Shown here: one piece after another, positions 1 through 6,802 of the stretch | How positions within the stretch are numbered: position 1 is the stretch's first letter | Layout: every line of letters begins with the position of its first letter | Origin: Methanobacteriota archaeon | Lineage (GTDB): Archaea; Micrarchaeota; Micrarchaeia; Anstonellales; J096 | Reading direction: 5' to 3' | Assembly (NCBI GenBank): GCA_003694965.1 | Contig: RFJG01000030.1 | Coordinates: 1 to 14,957 of the forward strand | Length of the DNA: 14,957 nucleotides | Made by a program: the position numbers and the translations under genes | Notes under the pieces: generated by a model | Seen by the model: only the letters and a program-made list of their open reading frames with translations | The model's database searches: none | What the model was told of the DNA's origin: nothing

Positions 1-625
1 AACTATTGGGAGAAGTCTTCTGTTGTAGAATGATCTCTCTTTTCTTAGATAGCTCTATGTACTTCTTCTGGAGGTCCTCATAGTTTTTCTCGTCCTCTTC
101 TGATAACTCTCTTATTTGCCTTTGGGCATTGAGAACCTGTATGCGTGAGCCAACCTTGTCAAGCTCCTTGTCAAGCTCTTCAAGCTCCCTCGCCTTTGAC
201 GGCTCCAAGAACAGGAGAGAGCTCCCATTGTCAATAACCTTGTATGGTTCTGTTGGCCTTATCTTACCGTCATATGTGTGGTTGATGCCAAGAGTCTTTA
301 ACATTATGGAGACCTCTTGAGGTTCTTCTAATTCTTCTTCTACCTTGCCCTTGTTGATGATGGAAGAGATGGACTCCTTGTTTTTGGCCTTCTGTAAAAT
401 AGATGATAGGACATCTCTCTTGCTGTACCAATGTTTTAGGATGAGAGTGCATCTCTTGAGGGAGTTCCTGTCTTTCTTCTGCCTAAATTCATCTAGGCTC
501 TTTTCAAGCATCTCCTTGAGTGGAATTGTACAGCCGTCAAAAGACGGAACATCCTTGCCTTCTCCTATGCCGGAGATAAAGGCATTCCATTCTTCAAGCT
601 TATTCTTTATGCTTTGCTCTTCCAT
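1..625 (-). CDS. Hypothetical coiled-coil protein (3' part missing)
   Basis: The frame is open from an ATG at 625 to the left edge of the window, giving 208 residues without a stop, so the C-terminus lies outside. I do not recognise the family. The protein is charged and mostly helical. Residues ~1-95 hold a Trp/Cys-containing helical region (EEWNAFISG, KRCTLILKHWYSKRD). An acidic linker follows (VEEELEEPQE, ~95-104), then a short likely beta region (TYDGKIRP, VIDNGSSLLFLEP). From ~150 onward a heptad-like coiled coil runs to the edge (ELEELDKELDKVGSRIQVL, then DEKNYEDLQKKYIELSKKRE). There is no signal peptide or membrane segment. The start is supported by a GGAGGT ribosome site at 631-636, 5 nt upstream. 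The first 19 bp overlap the end of the upstream Lon-like protease gene in another frame, so the two are probably cotranscribed and translationally coupled, which suggests a shared role. Confidence 0.8.
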   Translation of the reverse strand, partial: MEEQSIKNKLEEWNAFISGIGEGKDVPSFDGCTIPLKEMLEKSLDEFRQKKDRNSLKRCTLILKHWYSKRDVLSSILQKAKNKESISSIINKGKVEEELEEPQEVSIMLKTLGINHTYDGKIRPTEPYKVIDNGSSLLFLEPSKARELEELDKELDKVGSRIQVLNAQRQIRELSEEDEKNYEDLQKKYIELSKKREIILQQKTSPNS

Positions 626-2187
626 GGTCTACCTCCGAATAGTAGTAGTGTTATGAGCAAGAGTTCTAAAAGGGCTATGTTGGTAGGGTCTTGTTTTTTT
701 GGGACAAGGGACTCTAAGCTGACTATGTTATATGAATTTATGGTGTTGTAGTTAGCTTCTAAATTATTGGCTAATAACAATGTTGTGCTGTCATTGAGAA
801 AATCTGCGTGGCTCTTGAAAACACGGCCCCAGAAGGAATTATAGCTCGTTATGTTGGGAGCCTCAGATAATTCTGCTTTTAGGTAGGCAACATAATAGAG
901 GGATGTCAGATAATCGCCTTTGGCAGCTGAAACAAGGCCTAACTTGTAATAATCCAAGGCAGGTCCTGTTAGAGAATCCTCATTTAGTTTGAGGAGGTAA
1001 GATGTTGCCTTCTCCTTTAGGACTTTCTGGTCCAATAGAGGCCCTTCCAAAGAGGATGCCTTTGATAGGAGTTGTTTAGCAAATTGGCACCACTCATATG
1101 ACTCTGCATATCCTCTTATTGTATAAGCCTTAGAGGATATTGTTGAGTCCTCTGATGCCTTGGAGAGCATGCCATATGCCCTCAATGCCCTGAACTTTGC
1201 ACCAGCTATGTATTCAAAATTGTTGTAATTTGGCTGCGGGAACTCCAAGGTTGATAGGCAAGATTTGGCCCTTGCCTTTACATCTCTGTTGTTGATTATG
1301 CCATCCAATGCCATAAGCTCAGATGTTGCCAAAAAGAGGTCGTTGCTTGCTGTGTAATCATAGCCGTGAGAGTATTCCTTATCGGCATTGTTGAGTAATC
1401 CCTCATAGAAGGTTGTTGCTTCCTTTGGTATGTCCCCCTTGACATTATTCAAGGCATTGACATAGTCGCTCCTCAAAGCTCCGTAATAAGGAGAGAAATC
1501 ATAGGCAAGAGTTGAGTTGCCTTCTACCTTAACGCCGTTGGTAGGGAACAAATAAGGCACTGGGTCAACACCGCTACCCCCTCTGAGTATGGAAAGAGCA
1601 TCTTCTATTGTTGAGGCGAAGTATACCTTATCAAGAGAGAAGAATCTCTTGAGGAGTATGTAATCAAACCTGTCAGTTATGGGGATGATTAGCTTGTCTT
1701 TCTTTTTTAGGGCAGCCTCTGCCTTCTCCAATATGCCTCCAACAGGATAGACATTGCCGCTCTTGTCTATTGCTCCTGTTATGCCATAAGAAGAGAGGTT
1801 AAGGTCCTCTCCCGTGAGTAGCTCATAAAAACCAAGGGAGAACATCAAGCCTCCGGAAGGGCCCCCCAACTCCTCCTGGTTGCCGTTGAATGAGACGAGG
1901 GCAGAGCAGTTGGCAGCGAGGCCTCTTTCCCCAGCTACTTTCTCAGCAGCATTGTATGAATCCTGTAGGGATGTTTGGAGGTTCTTGTCATACTTAGTAG
2001 TTGAGACATCGATGAAAATGGATGATCCCCTGTCAGCAACTGGGAGGATATGGGCATTTATTATGCCGCCACTGGAGTGGTTGGAACTGTCTCCAAGAAC
2101 AGCTAGCAGTGATATGTTGACTGGAGTGCATGCTTGGGAGAATGACAGGGAAAAGAGCAGTATAATGGCTAAGAATAATCTCCTCAT
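607..2187 (-). CDS. Secreted, membrane-anchored Lon-like (S16) serine protease
   Basis: This 526-aa protein has an N-terminal signal peptide (~1-19, hydrophobic core LFLAIILLFSLSF) and a C-terminal hydrophobic helix (~504-519) followed by RPWKSKA. The domain should therefore sit outside the cell, anchored by its tail. Residues ~20-205 match the Lon proteolytic domain. GGPSGG carries the nucleophile Ser111 and VYPVGGILEKAEAA carries Lys155, which align with the Ser-Lys dyad of Lon (GPSAG and GGxxEK). No AAA+ ATPase domain is present, unlike LonA or LonB. Residues ~215-500 are predicted to be largely helical and I do not recognise them. Stand-alone secreted S16 proteins are known in archaea, but their substrates are poorly defined. 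The ATG at 2187 lies about 28 nt from the centre of a TATA-like box, consistent with a leaderless or nearly leaderless mRNA. The last 19 bp overlap the next gene. Confidence 0.88.
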   Translation of the reverse strand: MRRLFLAIILLFSLSFSQACTPVNISLLAVLGDSSNHSSGGIINAHILPVADRGSSIFIDVSTTKYDKNLQTSLQDSYNAAEKVAGERGLAANCSALVSFNGNQEELGGPSGGLMFSLGFYELLTGEDLNLSSYGITGAIDKSGNVYPVGGILEKAEAALKKKDKLIIPITDRFDYILLKRFFSLDKVYFASTIEDALSILRGGSGVDPVPYLFPTNGVKVEGNSTLAYDFSPYYGALRSDYVNALNNVKGDIPKEATTFYEGLLNNADKEYSHGYDYTASNDLFLATSELMALDGIINNRDVKARAKSCLSTLEFPQPNYNNFEYIAGAKFRALRAYGMLSKASEDSTISSKAYTIRGYAESYEWCQFAKQLLSKASSLEGPLLDQKVLKEKATSYLLKLNEDSLTGPALDYYKLGLVSAAKGDYLTSLYYVAYLKAELSEAPNITSYNSFWGRVFKSHADFLNDSTTLLLANNLEANYNTINSYNIVSLESLVPKKQDPTNIALLELLLITLLLFGGRPWKSKA

Positions 2188-2210
2188 ATTCTATAGCTTT
2201 GGGTATCACA

Positions 2211-2220
2211 CTTTTAAATA
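2211..2220. promoter_or_regulatory. Bidirectional palindromic TATA box (Lon-like gene / small plus-strand gene)
   Basis: CTTTTAAATA contains the palindrome TTTAAA (centre 2215.5). It reads as an archaeal TATA box on both strands. The flanking ATGs are at 2187 (minus, ~28 nt away) and 2240 (plus, ~25 nt away), the distance expected between TATA box and transcription start in archaea. Both mRNAs could therefore be leaderless or nearly so. No SD is visible before either ATG. Confidence 0.65.
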
Positions 2221-2239
2221 TGTGCTCCCATATAGTTTT

Positions 2240-2512
2240 ATGGTTAGTTCATCTGTGTTGAAGGTTTATAGCTCCTACAAGAATTCCATGGCAACAGATG
2301 ATGACCTTTACAATGAACTTGCTATGGCCGTCAAGGAAAGAAGGAGAGAAGATGCATACTACTTATCAAGAGCCATATATGCCAGGGGGAGGGATGAAAT
2401 AAAGGAAGAGACGAGCAAGCTCCTCGTAAGGAATGACATGAAGGATCTAGTGCCATACACATATTTAAAAGAGATGAAAAACAACCCCTCAAGGTTTATG
2501 AGAGAGGAGTAA
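2240..2512 (+). CDS. Small charged hypothetical protein, 90 aa
   Basis: The frame stays open upstream to 1880, but that part lies antisense within the Lon-like gene. I place the start at the ATG at 2240 because a TATA-like box is centred ~25 nt upstream, as expected for a leaderless gene. A second possible start is the ATG at 2288 (MATDDDLYNELA), which would give 74 aa. The product is soluble, helical and very rich in charged residues (KERRREDAYYLSRAIYARGRDEIKEE). It has no Cys, no signal peptide and no membrane segment. I do not recognise it. It ends 49 bp before tRNA-Val, and a separate TATA-like box lies in between. It is divergent from the Lon-like gene and shares its promoter region. Confidence 0.65.
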   Translation: MVSSSVLKVYSSYKNSMATDDDLYNELAMAVKERRREDAYYLSRAIYARGRDEIKEETSKLLVRNDMKDLVPYTYLKEMKNNPSRFMREE

Positions 2513-2528
2513 TAGGAGTTGGGTCAAA

Positions 2529-2540
2529 GCTTAAAAAACC
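2529..2540 (+). promoter_or_regulatory. TATA box for tRNA-Val (and probably metG)
   Basis: GCTTAAAAAACC is an A/T-rich TATA-like element. A transcription start ~26 nt from its centre would fall near 2560, just before the tRNA 5' end at 2562. No other TATA-like element is seen between the tRNA and the metG start, so this promoter may drive both. Confidence 0.6.
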
Positions 2541-2561
2541 ATCTATTGAATGCTCTACACA

Positions 2562-2634
2562 GAGCCCGTAGTCGAGTGGTTAAGACGCTCCCCTGACACG
2601 GGAGAGATCCCAGGTTCAAATCCTGGCGGGCTCA
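2562..2634 (+). tRNA. tRNA-Val (anticodon GAC)
   Basis: A full cloverleaf can be folded by eye. The acceptor stem is GAGCCCG (2562-2568) with CGGGCTC (2627-2633). The D arm is GTC/GAC. The anticodon stem is CTCCC/GGGAG (2588-2592, 2600-2604) around the loop CTGACAC, giving anticodon GAC at 2595-2597. The T stem is CCAGG/CCTGG with loop TTCAAAT. The discriminator base is A2634. GAC reads the valine codons GUC and GUU. CCA is not encoded, as is common in archaea. No intron is visible. Confidence 0.95.
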
Positions 2635-2661
2635 TCCCTTGAATGCCTTGGAGGAAAATTA

Positions 2662-4119
2662 ATGGAAAGGAAATGCTATGTTACAACGCCAATCTACTAC
2701 CCTAATGCCAAGCCACATCTTGGCTCTGCATACACGACGATAAGTGCTGATTTTGTCAAGAGGCTCTACGATGCTTTTGGATATAGGACTTTCTTCCTGA
2801 CTGGCACTGATGAGCATGGGGAAAAGATAAGCGAAGTTGCTAAGAAAATGGGGAAGAGCCCGCAGGAGCTCGTCGATGAAATGAACGCAACATATAAGGA
2901 GGCGTGGAAAAAACTCAACATAAGCTATGACAGGATGATAAGAACAACAGAAGAGGCACATAAAAAAATTGTGCGGGAATTCCTCTCCAAAGTCTATGAA
3001 AAAGGGGACATATACAAGGGAAAGTATGAAGGACAGTATTGCGTAGGTTGTGAGAGATACTACACGGAGAAGGAGCTCATTGATGGAAATTGCCCCTACC
3101 ACCTAAAGCCAGTTGAGAACAAGAGCATAGAGGCTTATTTTTTCAAGCTCTCCGAGTACAAAGAAAATCTCCTCTCATTTTATAGAGAGAATGAAGGCTT
3201 CCTTCCTGAGAAATACAGGAGCAACATAATAAATACGTTGGATGACATCAGGGACATATGTATATCGAGGCCCGTTGAACAAGTTGATTGGGGAATACGG
3301 CTGCCGTTTGATGAGGAGCACGTTGCTTATGTGTGGTTTGATGCACTCATAAATTACTTGAGCGGCGTTGATAGCATTGAGGGAATGTGGCCTCCGGATA
3401 TGCACATAATGGGAAAAGACATAATGTGGTTCCACGCAGTGCTCTGGCCAGCTATGTTGATGTCCTATGGCATAGAATTACCACGACGGATACTTGTGCA
3501 TGGGTTCCTGACTGTTGATGGCAAGAAGATGAGCAAGAGCCTGGGCAATGTTGTGGACCCATTGGAAGTTGAAGAGAAATATTCCAGTGATGCCCTAAGG
3601 TATTATCTCCTCACGAAAGTCTCATTCGGAGATGATGGAGATTTCTCGTGGAAGCTGTTCAGGGCATCCTATGCCAACGAGCTAATAGGACACTATGGCA
3701 ACCTCGCCAACAGGCTCGTAAAGTTGGCAAACTCTGTTGGCATAGAAGATGGGGAGTATCCGAGAGAAGAGAGGCTCCTTGAATTGAGAAGTAAGTTAGA
3801 AGCTCTGGTCTCAGAATACAAGCTGGAGGAGATACTGAGGTTTTATGGGGAAGAGCTATGGGCAGAGGTAACTGAGATAAATGCTTACTTGAATGATAAG
3901 GAGCCTTGGAGAACAAAAGACGGGGAAGCTAGAAAAGTTGTTGGAGCTTGTTTGAAGGCATTTGTATTCATAAGTGCATTGCTAGAGCCCCTCATACCGC
4001 AAGGAGCTGGCAAGGTCCTCGAAGCTTTCAGCAGGGAAAGGAGCATAGAAAAGGCAGGGCTTGAGCTACCAGAAGTAAGAATAGAGAGCCTCCTACTCTA
4101 TAAGAAAGTGGAGGACTGA
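2662..4119 (+). CDS. metG: Methionyl-tRNA synthetase
   Basis: This class I synthetase charges tRNA-Met with methionine. The nucleotide-binding signature HLGS is at 19-22 and KMSKS at 289-293 (GKKMSKSLGN). TGTDEHGEKI is the usual Rossmann-fold block. The connective peptide has a single zinc knuckle, C127-x2-C130 and C144-x2-H147. That single-knuckle CxxC...CPxH form resembles Thermus-type bacterial MetRS rather than the two-knuckle form usual in archaea. At 485 aa the protein holds the catalytic core and anticodon-binding helices but has no C-terminal EMAP/Trbp111-like extension. The start is supported by GGAGGA (2650-2655), 6 nt upstream. The gene begins 27 nt after tRNA-Val with no TATA box between, so cotranscription is likely. 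Its stop is 1 nt from the convergent pcn stop. Confidence 0.97.
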   Translation: MERKCYVTTPIYYPNAKPHLGSAYTTISADFVKRLYDAFGYRTFFLTGTDEHGEKISEVAKKMGKSPQELVDEMNATYKEAWKKLNISYDRMIRTTEEAHKKIVREFLSKVYEKGDIYKGKYEGQYCVGCERYYTEKELIDGNCPYHLKPVENKSIEAYFFKLSEYKENLLSFYRENEGFLPEKYRSNIINTLDDIRDICISRPVEQVDWGIRLPFDEEHVAYVWFDALINYLSGVDSIEGMWPPDMHIMGKDIMWFHAVLWPAMLMSYGIELPRRILVHGFLTVDGKKMSKSLGNVVDPLEVEEKYSSDALRYYLLTKVSFGDDGDFSWKLFRASYANELIGHYGNLANRLVKLANSVGIEDGEYPREERLLELRSKLEALVSEYKLEEILRFYGEELWAEVTEINAYLNDKEPWRTKDGEARKVVGACLKAFVFISALLEPLIPQGAGKVLEAFSRERSIEKAGLELPEVRIESLLLYKKVED

Positions 4120-4120
4120 A

Positions 4121-4867
4121 TCAATCCTCGCTTGTAGCTGGAGCAAGATAGTATCTTATTTGCGCGCCCTCCAAACTAAATGAGAGCTTGAGGGGCTTGT
4201 CCGTCTCTAAATAGAGTTTGACCTCATCTCCCTTGCGCGTGCTCTTTAGGATATCTTCCAAATACTTGATTGGGTAGAGAGCCTTGGCGCCAGTCTCAGC
4301 ATTAACCTCTATTAGCTCCTCTCCTTTTTCCAATGATGTGCTTACTTGCCCTACATCGCTCTTTGCCTCTGCCTCAAATCCATCTGGCGTTATTATGAGC
4401 TTGACATAATTAGCTGCCACAGAAGCATCTTTTATGACATTCTTGAGGGCATCAGCATCTATCGTTATGTAATTGCTGTATTCCACAGCTGGCTCCCTGT
4501 TGAGGCCTTCTGCGAGCTCCAGCAATGGAACCTTGAAGGACCTCTTGCTCTTAGGGCCTATAAAAGTTAGCGAGAGGAGGTTCTCCTCTTTTTCCATAGT
4601 CAATTTCTCATTGGCCCTGGCGCTCTTGAGGATATTCTTTATGTAGTTTATGTCGAGGCCGAGGCTCGCATCCTCCTTGTTCTTGAGGTCAAATTCTGCG
4701 AATAGCTCCCTCGGTATATAGTAGACGATCATGGATATCTGGCTTGGGTCCATAGCCAAGAGTTTCATCCCGTCTTTGTTGAGCTTGAACGAGCCCTCGT
4801 CTATTATGTTCCATACGACCTCCATAGATTTAGAGAAGGCCTTAGCTGAAGGATAGGTAAGTCTCAT
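4121..4867 (-). CDS. pcn: DNA polymerase sliding clamp PCNA
   Basis: This 248-aa protein has the length and pattern of archaeal PCNA. It starts MRLTYPSAKAFSKSMEVVWN, followed by DGMKLLAMDPSQISMIVYYIP (a match to the conserved GL-x-AMDPS-x-V block), and ends in IRYYLAPATSED, close to the usual YYLAPR/K-E tail. PCNA forms a trimeric ring on DNA that tethers polymerase, ligase, FEN1 and other PIP-box proteins. The inter-domain loop falls around residues 115-125, in a poorly conserved stretch. The acidic C-terminus (SED) is typical. The start ATG is ~37 nt from a TATA-like box overlapping the taw1 stop, leaving a short leader with a weak GGTG ribosome site. The gene is convergent with metG, with a single base between the two stops. 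Confidence 0.95.
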   Translation of the reverse strand: MRLTYPSAKAFSKSMEVVWNIIDEGSFKLNKDGMKLLAMDPSQISMIVYYIPRELFAEFDLKNKEDASLGLDINYIKNILKSARANEKLTMEKEENLLSLTFIGPKSKRSFKVPLLELAEGLNREPAVEYSNYITIDADALKNVIKDASVAANYVKLIITPDGFEAEAKSDVGQVSTSLEKGEELIEVNAETGAKALYPIKYLEDILKSTRKGDEVKLYLETDKPLKLSFSLEGAQIRYYLAPATSED

Positions 4868-4897
4868 AATAACACCAAAGGGGCTTTAATGCAAAAG

Positions 4898-4909
4898 GTT
4901 TTTAAATCA
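4898..4909 (-). promoter_or_regulatory. TATA box for pcn
   Basis: On the minus strand this reads GATTTAAAAACC, a good archaeal TATA/BRE-like element. The predicted transcription start is near 4878, giving a leader of about 10 nt before the ATG at 4867. The element overlaps the stop codon of the upstream taw1 gene (4907-4909), so pcn probably has its own promoter. Confidence 0.55.
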
Positions 4910-5989
4910 TTGAACGCCCCATTCACTAGGCTTCTCAGCCCCTTCCCTGAGAGAGTGTAGCGGGTGAGGAGCCCTTATTATGTCCTTAAAAGGAGAGTCC
5001 TTCCTCTTGAGGAGGACTATGCGAGAGCTCTCCTCTTCATTGCGCCACTCATAATCAGGGAGATGGGATAGGAGGCTCTCTGAAAAAGCCCTTATGTAGT
5101 CGTGGTCTGCCATATTTTCCATTACAAGTCTCTTCCTGCTCTGGCCTAAAAACATATAACTCTTTACCTCTATGTAGTCGGGCTTAGCAATATTGTAGAG
5201 TTTGGCATACTCCTCAATATGCTCTTCTTTGTCGTTAAGGCCTTTTATGAGAGTATATCTTATAACTCTCCTTGTCGGAAGGGAGGGGAGTAATCTCAGA
5301 GTAGCTAAGAGCCTCTCCCAACCATCATCATATATGCTCCTATTGATGCGCTTAAAAAGACCCTCATTAGGAGCATCCAAGCTTATGTATAGCTGTGTTG
5401 GGAGAGAGTCCTCCTTCTTCATCTTTAGGAAAACGCTGCTATCCTGGCCATTACTGACAAGGAATATACTCTTGACGCCCTCTCTTGACCTCAACTCGCT
5501 TATGAGTTTCCCTATGAGTGGATATATCGTAGGCTCTCCGCTTAGGCTTATTGCCCAATGACTAGGGAAGGAATTGAAGACATTGTCAAAGAGCTCCCTC
5601 GGAACATTGGCATTGCCACCAAAACCAGATAGAAGTTTCTTCCTCTGCTCAACCACACTATCTATTATATAAGCTGGCTCATCTACCTCCTCTTCTTCCA
5701 TAGAGGTTCTAGAGTACCACTCCATAGGCCGCCAGCAGAAGACACAAGCTTCTTGGCACCACGCAGCGCTCGGCGTCATCTCCGCGCACTTGTGTGTGTC
5801 TATGCCATAGAACTTGTTCTTATAGCAGGTTGTGGCAGATGTGAGGCTATCCTTTGTCCACTTACATATATGGACTGCTGAATGGTGGCCTACGATGCCA
5901 TATACTTTTTCCCATTTCTCACGCTGTCTTGGATTAAATGAAACCTTGCCATCTATCTTGGCGTCCTGCTGCCTATCCTTACTTTCCAT
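4907..5989 (-). CDS. taw1: tRNA 4-demethylwyosine synthase (TYW1/Taw1), radical SAM
   Basis: This enzyme condenses N1-methylguanosine-37 of tRNA-Phe with pyruvate to make the tricyclic 4-demethylwyosine, the second step of wybutosine synthesis. The radical-SAM motif C78-x3-C82-x2-C85 is present (WCQEACVFCW). Three more cysteines, C42, C55 and C68, are spaced 13 and 13. These are the same spacings as the second [4Fe-4S] cluster of the Methanocaldococcus enzyme (C26, C39, C52; radical-SAM C62, C66, C69), with a uniform offset of 16. SLSGEPTIYP and FLVSNGQ are the usual SAM-binding and barrel segments. At 360 aa the length is normal for archaeal Taw1, which lacks the flavodoxin domain of eukaryotic TYW1. 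The gene probably has its own promoter (TATA-like box at 6015-6023). GAGGT lies very close to the ATG, so translation may be nearly leaderless. Confidence 0.95.
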   Translation of the reverse strand: MESKDRQQDAKIDGKVSFNPRQREKWEKVYGIVGHHSAVHICKWTKDSLTSATTCYKNKFYGIDTHKCAEMTPSAAWCQEACVFCWRPMEWYSRTSMEEEEVDEPAYIIDSVVEQRKKLLSGFGGNANVPRELFDNVFNSFPSHWAISLSGEPTIYPLIGKLISELRSREGVKSIFLVSNGQDSSVFLKMKKEDSLPTQLYISLDAPNEGLFKRINRSIYDDGWERLLATLRLLPSLPTRRVIRYTLIKGLNDKEEHIEEYAKLYNIAKPDYIEVKSYMFLGQSRKRLVMENMADHDYIRAFSESLLSHLPDYEWRNEEESSRIVLLKRKDSPFKDIIRAPHPLHSLREGAEKPSEWGVQ

Positions 5990-6014
5990 AACCTCTCTAT
6001 TTATGTGGGGGAAT

Positions 6015-6023
6015 GGTTTTAAC
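6015..6023 (-). promoter_or_regulatory. TATA box for taw1
   Basis: On the minus strand this reads GTTAAAACC, inside the 42-bp gap between the ureohydrolase stop and the taw1 ATG at 5989. The predicted transcription start is near 5993, so the leader would be only a few nucleotides long. Confidence 0.5.
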
Positions 6024-6031
6024 AGTGTTTG

Positions 6032-6802
6032 TTAACCATACCTCTCTTTTAGGCAAAAGAGCTTGTAAGTTAGGGAAGCCACAGCATAGGAGAATTCTTC
6101 TCTCCCTTTGCAAGGCCTATGCTCAACAACATCGCAAGCTAAGACATTGTTATTCTTGAATAAAAGCTCTAATGAGGAATAGAGCTCATTCCACATAAGG
6201 CCAGCAGGCTCCGGATTGGAGCAGCAAGGCATCGCTGCCATATCAAGAACATCCACATCAACACTTAAGTAGAGTTCCTTGCTCTTAATGGAGCTTAATT
6301 GACCACTACTAAGTATGGAGATGCCACCATTACCATCAATAAAGTCCTTCTCATCTTCTGAGACACTCCTTATGCCATATAATGTTAGGCTCTTCCCAGC
6401 TTCTACTGCTCTCCTTGCCCAAGTTGCGTGCGCAATCTCCCTACTTCCATAAGTATTGAGCATATCTGCGTGCGCATCAAACACAAAAAGCTCCTTGAAT
6501 GGCTCAGATGAATAGAGAGATAATGTGTGCTCACCGCCCAAGAAGACAGTAAAGCGTCCATCATACAAAGACGGCAGTTCTTCCATACTTTTTGCTCTCT
6601 TAGTCTCTATGCCTTTTGAGGCAGCATTAACGCCCAATGAGTAATCATAAGGCTCTACATTGTGACTCTCTTTAACTACTGCATCTGGAGCAAGAGAAGT
6701 GCCCCTCATATAAGCAGTTGTCTCCTCAAATGGACATAGTATAAGGGAATAAAGAGCATCTTCCGTAAACTTATCGTGCAAGTGTAAAAAATTACCTTCC
6801 AT
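6032..6802 (-). CDS. Agmatinase/arginase-family ureohydrolase (SpeB-like)
   Basis: This 256-aa enzyme is from the Mn-dependent ureohydrolase family, which splits urea from agmatine, arginine or related guanidino compounds. All six metal ligands can be placed: H92 (GGEHT), D109, H111 and D113 (FDAHADM), and D182 and D184 (SVDVDVLD). MRGTSLAPDAV (32-42) corresponds to the N-terminal GxxxGP-type block. Two positions are unusual: the common DPA after the last metal motif is DMA (187-189), and the following loop is CCSNPEPAG rather than the TGTPEPGG type. The protein is short (family usually ~280-310), so the substrate cannot be assigned; agmatine for polyamine synthesis is the default guess. It is the last gene of the ABC-transporter/PAS operon and overlaps the preceding gene by 11 bp. 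A perfect ribosome site lies 9 nt before the ATG. Confidence 0.87.
   Translation of the reverse strand: MEGNFLHLHDKFTEDALYSLILCPFEETTAYMRGTSLAPDAVVKESHNVEPYDYSLGVNAASKGIETKRAKSMEELPSLYDGRFTVFLGGEHTLSLYSSEPFKELFVFDAHADMLNTYGSREIAHATWARRAVEAGKSLTLYGIRSVSEDEKDFIDGNGGISILSSGQLSSIKSKELYLSVDVDVLDMAAMPCCSNPEPAGLMWNELYSSLELLFKNNNVLACDVVEHRPCKGREEFSYAVASLTYKLFCLKERYG

Noticed and set aside
1..625. GINS-like replication factor as identity of the truncated coiled-coil protein.
   Set aside because: Considered because archaeal GINS subunits have similar length, but no GINS motif could be matched.
607..2187. Possible lipoprotein (Cys20 right after the signal peptide, SQAC).
   Set aside because: The -3 position is Ser and -2 is Gln, a poor lipobox; ordinary signal cleavage plus the C-terminal helix explains the anchoring.
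1880..2239. Upstream extension of the small plus-strand frame, which is open from 1880.
   Set aside because: It lies antisense within the Lon-like gene and has no homology-like features. The TATA-like box at 2211-2220 supports a start at 2240.
2562..2634. tRNA intron or pseudo-tRNA.
   Set aside because: All stems pair and the anticodon loop is a normal 7 nt; no insertion is seen.
3175..3916. Antisense open frames within metG and similar frames opposite other genes.
   Set aside because: They are shadows of strongly supported genes and have no promoter, ribosome site or recognisable domain.
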